Both the position numbers and the translations under genes were made by a program. Positions 25,515 to 34,378 of a DNA stretch of 50,960 nt are shown here, one piece after another (positions within the stretch are counted from its first letter, which is position 1; every line of letters begins with the position of its first letter). Under the pieces are notes generated by a model, which was given only the letters and a program-made list of their open reading frames with translations, had not been told where the DNA came from and did no database searches. The stretch comes from Anaerolineaceae bacterium (GTDB taxonomy: Bacteria; Chloroflexota; Anaerolineae; Anaerolineales; Villigracilaceae): positions 1-50,960 of the forward strand of contig QZIJ01000103.1 of the NCBI GenBank assembly GCA_003598975.1, in the 5' to 3' direction.

Positions 25515-27161
25515 TCACGCTCGTTTCCGTAAACGATTCTGAAAGAGGGCAAAACCGACCAACGCCAGCGGGACGATGGCCGCGCCGCCGCAATTCAGCC
25601 CGCGGCGACGGGTCTCCTCGGCAGGCTCAGACGCCCCAGGCTCAATAGGCTGGGCGGGTTCAGGCACCACCACGGCGGACTCATCACCAAGCAGGGCAAC
25701 ATCATCTACGCGCAACGAGCCGACGTTGGGCGCGTCTGGCAGGGTCGTCATCCCGAAGGCCATGCCAATCACCTCGTTCGATTTTGCGAATGGTTCTCCT
25801 GCATTCTCCTCCCAATCGGCGCGGTGGAAATCGTCCCAGCGCAGTTCCATCCGCACCCAGCCCGTCGCGCTATCGGCAGGCGCCTCAATGGTGAAAAGAT
25901 AGGTCTCACGATTGTCCTCGGCCCCCGCGTACAGGTCGACGTCGAAAAGCGCGCCCGTCTGTTCCACGGTGAAGTAAAACACAAGGCCGTCACCCGCGCT
26001 CCAATCCTGCGGATTGTCATACATGTGCGCGCACGTCCCCCAGCTGTTGGGGGCAATGTCGAAATCGATTCGGAGGGAATTCCCCGCGCGTCCCGAACCC
26101 GCTTCCGCCGCGCAGGTCATCGCGCTGGATGTGGACTCGTCGCGGAACGCCTCCCAGCCCGACGCGCCAGACTCAAAGTCCGCGATCACCGAGGAGGCGG
26201 GGGCGCTTCCCGCGGGGACCTCGGGCGGAGTCGCGGCTTCGGGAGCGGGTCCCGCCCCGGGCGCGGGAGGAAGCGAGGCCGTCTCGAGGAAGCGCGCATA
26301 GAAATAGTTCAGCATCGGGACGAATTCTTCGGTCGCCTTCTGGCTTCCGCGTTCATTAGGGTGATCGTCGCCTGAGGGATAGTCCAGCGTGTTGCTCCTC
26401 GCACTGACGTGCTCGATCTGCCCGTTGACGATTCGGTGATGCGCGTTTTTGTCGGTGAGCACGTTATAAAAATCGAAGACGGCCACGTTGTTGAGGGCGT
26501 AATTATTTTCGCGCAGCCAATCGTTGACCAGCCAATCGTTGAATGCGCGCGCGTTTTTTGCATGTGTGGAATCGGTGAGCGGCGGCGCGGTGATGACGAC
26601 GAAGAGTTTGTCGGGACGCGCGGCAAAATATTGCAGGATGGTGTTGTAGACGTACTTCGCACCTGCGACGGTGAACTCCTCATACGTGCCGGGCGGATCG
26701 TTCGGGTTGCCTTCCAACGCGGAATTGGGGAAGCAGGACTTGAACATGATGATGGTGTTCTCGCCGCCCGGGTCCGCGAGGGAGCGCGTGTACGAGGAAT
26801 GTTGCTCCGTCTCGTTGAAGAGCGCATCCATGTAGGTGGGCGTCATATCGCTGGCGAACCATTCGATCCAATTGGGGATGTCGGTGCGGTCGCCGATGGC
26901 TTCGGGACCCCAGCCATAATTCGTATCGCTGACGAAATAATTGTTGGCGTCGAGTGTTTGTCCCAGATTGCCATAGCCGTCGGTGAGCCAATTCTCGCCC
27001 GTGGAATGATGGATGAAGACGAGTTTGACCACATGGTCGGGTGGGTTGGCCGTCACGGCCTGCGGCGCGGGGTTGGGCGTCCACGCCGCGGCCGTCAGGG
27101 TGAGGATCACCAGGAAAGCGGCGGTCAATCTCAGGATGCTGGATAAGGGATTTCGGTTCAT
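25515..27161 (-). CDS. Secreted SGNH-like hydrolase with CBM-like domain and C-terminal anchor
   Basis: A 548-residue exported protein: signal peptide (1-27), an SGNH/GDSL-like domain (about 42-295) with FIHHSTGENWL as nucleophile block and DDHPNERGSQ as likely Asp/His block, a Pro/Ala linker (about 297-330), a jelly-roll carbohydrate-binding-like domain (FESGASGWEAF ... RVDDVAL, about 335-495), a Pro/Glu-rich stalk, and a tail with NCGG, a hydrophobic helix and an Arg/Lys end. The tail has the layout of surface-sorting signals of the MYXO-CTERM or GlyGly-CTERM kind. It probably cleaves esters on polysaccharide at the cell surface. GAGGAGAG precedes the ATG at 27161. An upstream open frame to 27299 overlaps the next gene. 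Confidence 0.75.
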   Translation of the reverse strand: MNRNPLSSILRLTAAFLVILTLTAAAWTPNPAPQAVTANPPDHVVKLVFIHHSTGENWLTDGYGNLGQTLDANNYFVSDTNYGWGPEAIGDRTDIPNWIEWFASDMTPTYMDALFNETEQHSSYTRSLADPGGENTIIMFKSCFPNSALEGNPNDPPGTYEEFTVAGAKYVYNTILQYFAARPDKLFVVITAPPLTDSTHAKNARAFNDWLVNDWLRENNYALNNVAVFDFYNVLTDKNAHHRIVNGQIEHVSARSNTLDYPSGDDHPNERGSQKATEEFVPMLNYFYARFLETASLPPAPGAGPAPEAATPPEVPAGSAPASSVIADFESGASGWEAFRDESTSSAMTCAAEAGSGRAGNSLRIDFDIAPNSWGTCAHMYDNPQDWSAGDGLVFYFTVEQTGALFDVDLYAGAEDNRETYLFTIEAPADSATGWVRMELRWDDFHRADWEENAGEPFAKSNEVIGMAFGMTTLPDAPNVGSLRVDDVALLGDESAVVVPEPAQPIEPGASEPAEETRRRGLNCGGAAIVPLALVGFALFQNRLRKRA

Positions 27162-27189
27162 ATCTCTCTCCTCAAAGAAAAAAATTCGG

Positions 27190-28494
27190 TCAATCTGCCT
27201 GAATTCGCCAAACGTGGATGATGGGTTTATCATCGTCCACAAGCGGTTCCATGATGTACAACAACCCGCGCGCACGGTCGAACGCGGCCGAAGCGACATG
27301 CGATTTCTGCTGGCTTTCGGTCACATTGAACAGGCGGGTATCAATCCTTAAAATAGCGTAGGGTTGCGGCTTCGAGGCCTGCAAATTTCCGCGCGCCACC
27401 TCCCCCAATTGGGCCGGGTCGTAGAATATGATCTGGCTCTCGAAACGATCCGCCCACCAGCCGCGTTCGGGACAAGCGGGCGGGTAGGGCGGATTCTCGG
27501 GCCAGACCGTGCCGTCTTTACAACCATACCAGGTGTTGCCGAGTCCTTTCGTGCCAATGAAAATGACCGCCGATTTGCTCCCCGCTGTCAGCCACTCCGC
27601 GTCGGACCACTCGTCCGCGTGGCTGTATCCAGTCAGTTTGGGCGAGCCCGATGTGTACACATTTCCATACAGCAATAGCGGAATGGTGGGGATGGTCGCG
27701 CCAGCCACGGGAGGATTGCCGCGCTCCCAAGGTGCGATGGCAAACAGCGAGGGCCCCTGCGCGCCCTGTCCCCCGTCGCGGTAGCGGCCGGTGGCGAGGA
27801 CGCGTCCGCCCGTGTAGGCGTCCGCCCATTCGCGGGGAATCTCGAACATGTAGCCGTTGACGCTGTACATGTTCACGTTCCCGATGAACCACTCGCCCTG
27901 AAAATCAGGCGCGGACAGGTTTGGGCTGAACCAGCCATGAGATGGAAATTCATCCCGTTGGAGATGCTCACCCCAGGCAATGTGGATCTGTGGTCCCGTT
28001 TCGGGGCGGTTGAGGTATTGCAGGCCAACCTTGGGAATCTCCTGGAATTCAACGAAATGGTTTTCGAATATATTCTGAAATCCCTGGATGAATTCAGCGG
28101 TGTTGAGTTCCCCAATATTTCTGGAAACGACCGGCGCGGGGATGCTGACCTCGGCCAACTGGTTCCCGTCTGGTACGCCGCCGTAGGCGATGCGCTCATG
28201 GCCGGTGATGAACAGCGAATTATTATCGGGGTTGAAGGTCATGGCGTTGCCGCCATAGGCAAAGGTACGCGGAGGTTCATCCCCACCGGGCAGGCGGAAC
28301 GCGCCGATGTATTCCATGTCGGCGGGATTTACCACGTCGGCGGAAAGAGGAGGAAGAGGTTCGGGTTGGGATTCGTTTGGAGAGGTCGCGCCCGCCTCGG
28401 GTCCGACGGGACGCGGGGTCGGTTGTCTCAATGTGCATGCCAGCTGTCCCGTCACAAGTGCCAGAAATGCAATCCAATACGGTTTTGTTTTCAC
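27190..28494 (-). CDS. Secreted lipoprotein of unknown function
   Basis: A 434-residue lipoprotein: signal peptide with lipobox GQLAC (Cys20), a Pro/Glu linker (about 21-50), then a large beta-rich domain. It begins with MEYIGAFRLPGG, a phrase seen in propeller-like exported proteins, and includes repeated loops such as NSLFITGHER, WFIGNVNMY, SLFAIAPWERG and LYIMEPLVDD, compatible with a beta-propeller. I do not recognise a named family and no catalytic motif stands out. It precedes the SGNH-like gene by 28 bases on the same strand, so they are probably one operon with joint surface function. Confidence 0.68.
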   Translation of the reverse strand: MKTKPYWIAFLALVTGQLACTLRQPTPRPVGPEAGATSPNESQPEPLPPLSADVVNPADMEYIGAFRLPGGDEPPRTFAYGGNAMTFNPDNNSLFITGHERIAYGGVPDGNQLAEVSIPAPVVSRNIGELNTAEFIQGFQNIFENHFVEFQEIPKVGLQYLNRPETGPQIHIAWGEHLQRDEFPSHGWFSPNLSAPDFQGEWFIGNVNMYSVNGYMFEIPREWADAYTGGRVLATGRYRDGGQGAQGPSLFAIAPWERGNPPVAGATIPTIPLLLYGNVYTSGSPKLTGYSHADEWSDAEWLTAGSKSAVIFIGTKGLGNTWYGCKDGTVWPENPPYPPACPERGWWADRFESQIIFYDPAQLGEVARGNLQASKPQPYAILRIDTRLFNVTESQQKSHVASAAFDRARGLLYIMEPLVDDDKPIIHVWRIQAD

Positions 28495-28604
28495 AAGGCC
28501 CTCCCGGTCTTGATGACAAATGCCCGTGTGCTGGCCTCATTATAGAAAATTTAAAGGGAAATACAATCCCCTATTGGTTTACAAACGCCCTGCAAACTCG
28601 CTGA

Positions 28605-29246
28605 TTATCGAATCGCCAGTCTGCCGATGTAGCCCCAACCGTTGAGATCTGTCAGTTCCACAACAATGGACGTTGTTTCGCCGGATATGACGATCACTTC
28701 CTGAAATTCAGTGGATGCGCCGCCGCCCGTTACGCCGGGGTAAAGAATGGAATCATCGCCTGGCGGCGGCAACGCCGCGGCGATGAATGCCACCGCGAGA
28801 TTGTATTTTCCCGGCGCAAGTTCAATGGAGATCACGCCACCCGGCGCGTCGTACATGAAATCCAACAGGGGGATGTACTCAACGGCATCCTCCTGCATAG
28901 CCAGTGGCTCCGGAGAGGGTGTGAATTTAAGATTGGTGAACGCCCAGCCCGGACCAGCCAATTGGATGTCGCTATCAAGCGGCATAACCAACGCGACATG
29001 ACGGATGTTCGGCGCATCGGGTTGGTAGTTGAAGGTCTCGCGATACCATTGGCCGTTATAGACGATTTCGATGGCGAGCGTCCCCAATGAGGCGGGCGGG
29101 GGCGGTGTTTGGGTCGGGTCAGGCTGAGTCGATTCTGTTGCCGTGGAAGTCAGCGTGGCGGGTGAAACTTCTGTGGTCGGCAAGGCAGGAACGCAAGCCG
29201 CTGAAACTAAAAGAAGTAAAACTGGGATGATTTTTTTGACTGACAT
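28605..29246 (-). CDS. Small lipoprotein, unknown
   Basis: A 213-residue lipoprotein: signal peptide with lipobox VSAAC (Cys18), a Thr/Pro/Glu-rich linker up to about 55, then a beta-sandwich-like domain (residues 60-210) with LGTLAIEIVYNGQWYRETF and a final TTSIVVELTDLNGWGYIG. No known family. AAAGGAG lies seven bases before the ATG at 29246; the frame is open to 29291 but that stretch overlaps the 3' end of the upstream gene. It is separated by 14 bases from the AlkZ-related gene and could be read through from it. Confidence 0.65.
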   Translation of the reverse strand: MSVKKIIPVLLLLVSAACVPALPTTEVSPATLTSTATESTQPDPTQTPPPPASLGTLAIEIVYNGQWYRETFNYQPDAPNIRHVALVMPLDSDIQLAGPGWAFTNLKFTPSPEPLAMQEDAVEYIPLLDFMYDAPGGVISIELAPGKYNLAVAFIAAALPPPGDDSILYPGVTGGGASTEFQEVIVISGETTSIVVELTDLNGWGYIGRLAIR

Positions 29247-29260
29247 GGGACTCCTTTCGT

Positions 29261-30115
29261 TCATCGAATCAGGGATGGTAACGCCAGCCACTCCCCCTCA
29301 TGCTTGGGATGGTTGACTTTTGCCAACTCCCCTTTTTCCATCAATTTGGTGACCGTCCGCTCGGCGAGGTCTTTTGGCCAGCCGAAGAGTTTGGTCACAT
29401 CGCGGAGTTGCGCCGCGCCGACTGAGGCAAAGTGGAGTTGCACCAATTTTGTCCGCGCGGCAGATTCGGAGATGGTGCGCGCCTGCTCGGCCAAATTGGG
29501 AAAGTGCCGCGAGGTCAGTTCGTAGATGTGCGAATATCTCCACGCGCCCGCCTCGGCGACGCCAATCGGCAAAATCTTGAAATCGGACTGCAGTTGCTCC
29601 AGCCCTTTATTGAATTCCGATTCTTTCGCGTTGGCAAGTTTGGCGGCGCGGCGCAGGTCGATGGAATTTAGCGCGCCGCTATCCACCAGCGCTTCATAGA
29701 TTTGTTTCGCGGCCTGCGTGAGACGTCCCTCGCGGTAGGCGATGAGATAATCTTCTTCGGGCGAGCCGTAATTTTCGGAGAGCGCGTAAAAATAGGGAGC
29801 GATCTCCAGCGATATCATCGTCGCTTTGCGGCGCAGGATTTTGCCGTAATACCAGATTCTCTTGTCGAGGGCATTGTCCTTCCAGCGCCAGGTGACGTGA
29901 CCTGGATCGTCGTGTTCATCCGCGACGGGGCGGTCACCCGCGACGGCCATCCACAGCGAGGGAAGGTCAATACCTTTGATCGGCCAAAAGTAGATGAAGC
30001 CGCGCGCGTTGACGAAGCGCAGAGCTTGAAAGGGAGTCGAAATCGGTTTGGACGGAGACAGGTTAAAGGTCCGCACGCGATGCGCTTGAAGTCGTTTTAA
30101 GTCGAGGCGGGGCAT
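29261..30115 (-). CDS. AlkZ/YcaQ-related winged-helix protein
   Basis: A 284-residue protein resembling the HTH_42/AlkZ (YcaQ) group, DNA glycosylases that unhook interstrand cross-links. Seen: ALRFVNARGFIYFWP near residue 31, a central region with KRIWYYGKILRR, and three predicted winged-helix segments (about 130-180, 180-230, 235-284; SIDLRRAAKLAN, AQLRDVTKLFGW). The QxQ-type catalytic motif of YcaQ is not evident, so a non-catalytic or divergent role is possible; NCBI-style names would be AlkZ-related protein. It diverges from the acyltransferase gene at 30172. Confidence 0.55.
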   Translation of the reverse strand: MPRLDLKRLQAHRVRTFNLSPSKPISTPFQALRFVNARGFIYFWPIKGIDLPSLWMAVAGDRPVADEHDDPGHVTWRWKDNALDKRIWYYGKILRRKATMISLEIAPYFYALSENYGSPEEDYLIAYREGRLTQAAKQIYEALVDSGALNSIDLRRAAKLANAKESEFNKGLEQLQSDFKILPIGVAEAGAWRYSHIYELTSRHFPNLAEQARTISESAARTKLVQLHFASVGAAQLRDVTKLFGWPKDLAERTVTKLMEKGELAKVNHPKHEGEWLALPSLIR

Positions 30116-30147
30116 GAGTCAATTTTAGTCCAAATCCAAAATTGTGC

Positions 30148-30153
30148 TACACT
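30148..30153 (+). promoter_or_regulatory. Extended -10 of acyltransferase/pgl operon
   Basis: TACACT with TGTGC before it (TGn motif), 19 bases before the ATG at 30172. Confidence 0.45.
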
Positions 30154-30171
30154 TTTTACAAGGAGAGCGAA

Positions 30172-31047
30172 ATGTCCACCGAACCAACCAGCCAATCTCT
30201 TTACGACTCGCTCATCTTTGAATTGACGAAAGCCCTGGCGTTGAAACAAACGCGAATTGCCAACGGCTTCATCCAGATGATGTTCGGCAGGGCCGCGCGG
30301 CGCGTGGCGGAACTCGGCCTCGGTCTCGATCGCGAGGTTGCCAAAGGCGGACTACCCGCAGGCGCGCGCTGGCTGTTGCCGTATTTCGTGAAAGGCCATG
30401 AAGCGCGCGGCGTGGAAAATATTCCCGACGAGGGGCCGCTCGTGATTGCATCCAACCATCCCGCGGCGGTGGACTCGCTGGTCATCTCTGCACACATGAC
30501 GCGCTCCGATTACAAGGCCATCATCGGCGACATCCCGTTCTTCGAGCGGTTGCCGCACGTGAGCGAACACGCCATCTTCGCGCCCGCGCCCACAGACACG
30601 GCGGGACGGATGCGCGCAGTGCGCGAATCCCTGCGGCACTTGAAGGCGGGCGGCGCGTTGTTGATCTTCGCACGCGGCGGCATCGAAGCAGACCCCGACT
30701 GGATGCCCGATGCCGACGGTGAATTCGACAAGTGGTCGCGCAGCCTGGAAATTTTTCTCGAACGCGTCCCGCAGACGCGCGTGCTGGTCACCATGGTCAG
30801 CGGAGTCATCTCTCGCACAATGATGCGCCATCCGATCACGCGTTTCCGCAAAGCGCGTCCCGATCGTCAACGCCTGGCTTTCCTAATGCAGTTCGCACGA
30901 CAGATTTTAGGCGGCAAAGAGAAGTTCGGCTTGCGGCCGCGCGTCACGTTTGGAGAAGTCATCGCAGGCGCGCATCAACACGTTCTCGACCAGGTACACG
31001 AATCGGCGCGGCGCGTCCTGAAACAACACATGGAATGGCAGATATGA
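30172..31047 (+). CDS. PlsC-type 1-acyl-glycerol-3-phosphate acyltransferase-like protein
   Basis: A 291-residue membrane-associated acyltransferase. The catalytic HX4D motif is SNHPAAVDSL (about 100-109); a further block FARGGIEADPDW (about 165) corresponds to the FPEGTRS-type region but is altered (no E-G-T-R), which suggests a variant acyl acceptor. Role in phospholipid synthesis is the family norm. AAGGAGAG lies seven bases before the ATG at 30172. It shares an ATGA overlap with pgl, linking lipid acylation and pentose-phosphate genes in one transcript. Confidence 0.8.
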   Translation: MSTEPTSQSLYDSLIFELTKALALKQTRIANGFIQMMFGRAARRVAELGLGLDREVAKGGLPAGARWLLPYFVKGHEARGVENIPDEGPLVIASNHPAAVDSLVISAHMTRSDYKAIIGDIPFFERLPHVSEHAIFAPAPTDTAGRMRAVRESLRHLKAGGALLIFARGGIEADPDWMPDADGEFDKWSRSLEIFLERVPQTRVLVTMVSGVISRTMMRHPITRFRKARPDRQRLAFLMQFARQILGGKEKFGLRPRVTFGEVIAGAHQHVLDQVHESARRVLKQHMEWQI

Positions 31048-31778
31048 AACCAACGGTTCGGATTTTCAAAGATGCTCACGAATTGAGCCGCACTGCGGCG
31101 GAAATATTTGTCGCGCTGGCGGCGCAGGCCATCCACGTGCGCGGACGGTTCCTGGTTGCGTTCAGCGGGGGAAGCGCTCCGACAGCGCTTTATCGCCTTC
31201 TGGCGAGCGCGCCGATTGACTGGACGTGCGTCCACGTCTTTTGGGGCGACGAGCGTTTGGTTCCGCCTGATAATCCCGAAAGTAGTTATGGACAGGCGTA
31301 CGAGGCAGTGCTGAAGCATGTTCCCATTCCTGCAGAAAACGTTCATCGCGTCTCATCTGAAATGGAACCTGCCGCGGCCGCAATGGATTATGCCCGCGTC
31401 CTACAAGGGTTTGCCACGCCACCTCTTGACTGGCCGCGCTTCGATCTCGTTCTGCTCGGCATGGGCGAAGATGGCCACACCGCCTCGCTTTTCCCTGGCT
31501 CTCCTATTGACATTACCGAGCCTGTCATTGCGGTGATCGCACACTATCAGGGCCGTCCCGCCCAGCGCATCTCCCTGACCCCACTTGTTTTCAACGCGGC
31601 GAGGCAGGTGGTTTTTCTTGTCACTGGGGCAAACAAGGCCGTAACTTTAACAGGAGTGTTCAACGCCTATAATTCGTTGGAGCAATATCCCGTCAAACGC
31701 ATCCAGCCAAGCGATGGTAAAGTTACCTGGCTGGTGGACGAAGCGGCGGGGACGGCTCTCACATACCCTCACCCCTAG
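31044..31778 (+). CDS. pgl: 6-phosphogluconolactonase
   Basis: A 244-residue cytosolic enzyme hydrolysing 6-phosphogluconolactone to 6-phosphogluconate in the oxidative pentose-phosphate pathway. Seen: LVAFSGGSAPTALYRLL (about 38-54), VFWGDERLVPPDNPESSYG (about 70-88) and LLGMGEDGHTASLFPGS (about 140-156), the three signature blocks of the SOL/DevB family. Its ATG overlaps the preceding stop (ATGA), which excludes the longer frame. Followed by gnd and zwf, the other two enzymes of the pathway, in the same direction. Confidence 0.95.
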   Translation: MKPTVRIFKDAHELSRTAAEIFVALAAQAIHVRGRFLVAFSGGSAPTALYRLLASAPIDWTCVHVFWGDERLVPPDNPESSYGQAYEAVLKHVPIPAENVHRVSSEMEPAAAAMDYARVLQGFATPPLDWPRFDLVLLGMGEDGHTASLFPGSPIDITEPVIAVIAHYQGRPAQRISLTPLVFNAARQVVFLVTGANKAVTLTGVFNAYNSLEQYPVKRIQPSDGKVTWLVDEAAGTALTYPHP

Positions 31779-31806
31779 CCCTTCTCTCAATTATGGGAGA
31801 GGAAAA
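31776..31806. repeat. Inverted repeat between pgl and gnd
   Basis: CTTCTCTCAATTATGGGAGAGG and the preceding CACCCCTAGCCC form a small palindrome of a type common in GC-rich intergenic regions. The role is unknown. Confidence 0.4.
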
Positions 31807-31821
31807 TATGAAGGAGAATTT

Positions 31822-32730
31822 ATGGAACTCGCAATGATTGGTTTGGGCAAGATGGGATTGAATATGGCGACGCGGTTGGTGCGCGGCGGACATCGTGTGG
31901 TCGGGTTTGCGCCCTCTGCAGAATCCGTACAGGCCGCGATTAATCACGGCGTGGAAGGCACGCATTCGCTCGAAGAAGCGGTGGGTAAACTCAAGGCGCC
32001 GCGCATTGTCTGGGTAATGGTGCCTGCGGGACAGGTCACGGACGAGACCATCGAGAAGGTATCCCATTTATTGAGCAAAGGCGATCTCGTCATTGACGGT
32101 GGAAATTCCAATTACAAAGACTCTGTCAGACGCGCAGCATTACTGAAAACCAAAGGGATTGATTTCCTGGACTGCGGCACCAGCGGCGGAGTCTGGGGCC
32201 TCAACGAAGGATATAGCCTGATGATCGGCGGCCAGCCCGAGGTCACGGAAAAGATGCGTCCCGTTTTCGAAACACTTGCCCCTGCGGCGGATAAAGGTTG
32301 GGGACGCGTCGGTCCGCAAGGCGCGGGGCATTTTGTCAAAATGGTCCACAATGGGATCGAATACGGGATGATGCAGTCCTTCGCTGAAGGGTTCAGCATT
32401 ATGAAAGCGAAAAAAGATTTCGAGCTGGACCTGGCGCAAATCTCGCACGTCTGGCAGGACGGAAGTGTCGTCCGCTCGTGGCTGTTGGACCTGGCGGCGC
32501 TCGCCCTCGATGAGAACGCAACTCTTGACGAGATCAAACCATGGGTGGCGGATTCTGGCGAGGGCCGCTGGACGGTGTTCGAGTCCATTGACCTGGATGT
32601 GCCCGCACCCGTGATCACACTGGCATTGCAGATGCGTTTCGCCAGCCGCGACGAGGAGAATTTCTCAGCGCGCATGTTGGCCGCATTACGCAACCAGTTC
32701 GGCGGGCACGTGGTGAAGAAGGACAAGTAG
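31822..32730 (+). CDS. gnd: 6-phosphogluconate dehydrogenase (short, GndA-type)
   Basis: A 302-residue decarboxylating dehydrogenase producing ribulose-5-phosphate and NAD(P)H. Seen: Rossmann start MIGLGKMGLNMATRL, DGGNSNYKDS, FLDCGTSGGVWG and the active-site helix KMVHNGIEYGMMQ. At about 300 residues it belongs to the short class found in many bacteria, which often prefers NAD+. AAGGAG lies six bases before ATG 31822; the frame is open back to 31714 inside pgl but lacks homology. It is probably one operon with pgl and zwf. Confidence 0.95.
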   Translation: MELAMIGLGKMGLNMATRLVRGGHRVVGFAPSAESVQAAINHGVEGTHSLEEAVGKLKAPRIVWVMVPAGQVTDETIEKVSHLLSKGDLVIDGGNSNYKDSVRRAALLKTKGIDFLDCGTSGGVWGLNEGYSLMIGGQPEVTEKMRPVFETLAPAADKGWGRVGPQGAGHFVKMVHNGIEYGMMQSFAEGFSIMKAKKDFELDLAQISHVWQDGSVVRSWLLDLAALALDENATLDEIKPWVADSGEGRWTVFESIDLDVPAPVITLALQMRFASRDEENFSARMLAALRNQFGGHVVKKDK

Positions 32731-32786
32731 TGCGTCGCACCTGTCAGATTGGACTCTCCTGTTAAGTGAGGTGCGATGCACCCTCC
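32731..32786. repeat. Imperfect inverted repeat between gnd and zwf
   Basis: GTGCGTCGCACCT (32731) and AGGTGCGATGCAC (32769) can pair with few mismatches. It may attenuate or stabilise the mRNA. Confidence 0.45.
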
Positions 32787-32797
32787 GAGGTAAATTT

Positions 32798-34258
32798 ATG
32801 AACAAAAGTATGCCCACTTCCATCATCATCTTCGGCGCGTCAGGCGACCTGACTCAGCGCAAGCTGGTGCCATCGTTCTTCAACCTGTTCTTCAAACGGA
32901 AAACGCCCAGACAATTGAATATCATCGGATTTGGCAACACGCCCTTTACCGATGATGCCTTCCGCCAGCATTTGCACGAGGGAATGGATCAGTTCGCCAA
33001 CTTCAAGTTCACCGAAGAGGAATGGGAGATATTTTCCAAAAATCTGTATTATCACCAGGGACGCTACACCGACCTGGCCGATTTCAAGAAACTGGGCGAA
33101 CGCCTCAGCGTAATCGAAGGAGGCGCGGCAAACCGTATTTTTTACATGGCGATCCCGCCGACGATCTTCCCCAACATTATTGACCTGCTTGGGTTGACGG
33201 GTCAACTGCACGAGGACGGCGGCTGGCGACGCGTGATCGTCGAGAAGCCCTTCGGCACCGACCTGGCCTCGGCGCGCAGTCTCAACCTACAGGCGCACAA
33301 AGTGCTCGATGAAAACCAGATCTATCGCATTGACCACTATCTTGGCAAGGAGACCGTCCAAAATATCCTGTTCACGCGCTTCGCCAATACCATCTTCGAA
33401 CCGATCTGGAACCGCAACTACATTGACCACGTGCAGATCACCGTCGCAGAAAAAGTCGGCGTCGAACACCGCGCCGGTTATTACGATTCCGTCGGCGTCG
33501 TGCGAGACATGTTCCAAAACCACCTGCTCCAACTGCTGACACTCGTCGCGATGGAACCGCCCTCCTCGTTCAACGCCACCGCCCTCCGCAACGAAAAAGT
33601 TAAAGCACTGTGCGCCATCCAACCCATGACGCCCGCGCAAGTAGCCAAGAACACCGTCCGCGCGCAATATGCTGGATACCGAAGCGAACACGAGGTCAAG
33701 CCCGATTCGGTCACGCCCACCTTCGCGGCCATGCGTTTGTTCGTCAACAACTGGCGTTGGCAGGGCGTACCTTTCTACCTGCGCTCCGGCAAGAACATGC
33801 TTGAAAAACAATCGCAAATCATCATCCAGTTCAAGGAACCGCCGCTGGCGATGTTCCCCATGCCGCCTGATAAAAATATGGCGCCCAACATGCTCGTGCT
33901 CTACATTCAACCCGATGAAGGCGTGCACCTGCGTTTCGAAGCGAAAGCCCCTGACACCGTAGCCGAAACGCGCTCGGTGGATATGGAATTCCATTACACC
34001 GAGGCCTTCGGTCCGACCGCCATCCCCGAATCCTACGAACGCCTTCTGCTCGACGCCATCCAGGGCGACGCATCCCTGTTCACCCGCGCGGACGAAGTGG
34101 AGACCGCCTGGGGACTGATAGACCCGATCCTCCAGACCTGGGACTCGGATCGCGCGATGCCGCTGGCTGTTTACGCCCCAAATAGCTGGGGACCCACTGA
34201 GGCCGATTCCCTGCTCGCGCGCGATGGAGGACAATGGCTGAACAAGGAAACACACTAA
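32798..34258 (+). CDS. zwf: Glucose-6-phosphate 1-dehydrogenase
   Basis: A 486-residue enzyme oxidising glucose-6-phosphate to 6-phosphogluconolactone, first step of the oxidative pentose-phosphate pathway. Seen: IIIFGASGDLTQRKLVPS (coenzyme loop, about 8-25), VIVEKPFGTDL (about 148) and the substrate motif RIDHYLGKETVQN (about 178-190). Length matches the family. The start at 32798 has GAGG upstream and matches the family's N-terminus; the open frame from 32771 adds nine residues through the inverted repeat. It closes the pgl-gnd-zwf unit. Confidence 0.96.
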   Translation: MNKSMPTSIIIFGASGDLTQRKLVPSFFNLFFKRKTPRQLNIIGFGNTPFTDDAFRQHLHEGMDQFANFKFTEEEWEIFSKNLYYHQGRYTDLADFKKLGERLSVIEGGAANRIFYMAIPPTIFPNIIDLLGLTGQLHEDGGWRRVIVEKPFGTDLASARSLNLQAHKVLDENQIYRIDHYLGKETVQNILFTRFANTIFEPIWNRNYIDHVQITVAEKVGVEHRAGYYDSVGVVRDMFQNHLLQLLTLVAMEPPSSFNATALRNEKVKALCAIQPMTPAQVAKNTVRAQYAGYRSEHEVKPDSVTPTFAAMRLFVNNWRWQGVPFYLRSGKNMLEKQSQIIIQFKEPPLAMFPMPPDKNMAPNMLVLYIQPDEGVHLRFEAKAPDTVAETRSVDMEFHYTEAFGPTAIPESYERLLLDAIQGDASLFTRADEVETAWGLIDPILQTWDSDRAMPLAVYAPNSWGPTEADSLLARDGGQWLNKETH

Positions 34259-34341
34259 ACTCGTTCTAAAATCTTTGATCCTACCCTGATGCACAGAGGC
34301 AACGGCGTTTTCGTTGCACTCTGTTTTTATCTGGAATCGGG

Positions 34342-34347
34342 TAGAAT
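34342..34347 (+). promoter_or_regulatory. Candidate -10 of SGNH/MBOAT operon
   Basis: TAGAAT 32 bases before the TTG start at 34379; no clear -35. Confidence 0.35.
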
Positions 34348-34378
34348 GGGGGGGCTTAATTCGGCTGGAGGAAGTTTC

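Noticed and set aside
33287..34294. Minus-strand open frame of 335 codons
   Set aside because: It is antisense to zwf, whose motifs are unmistakable.
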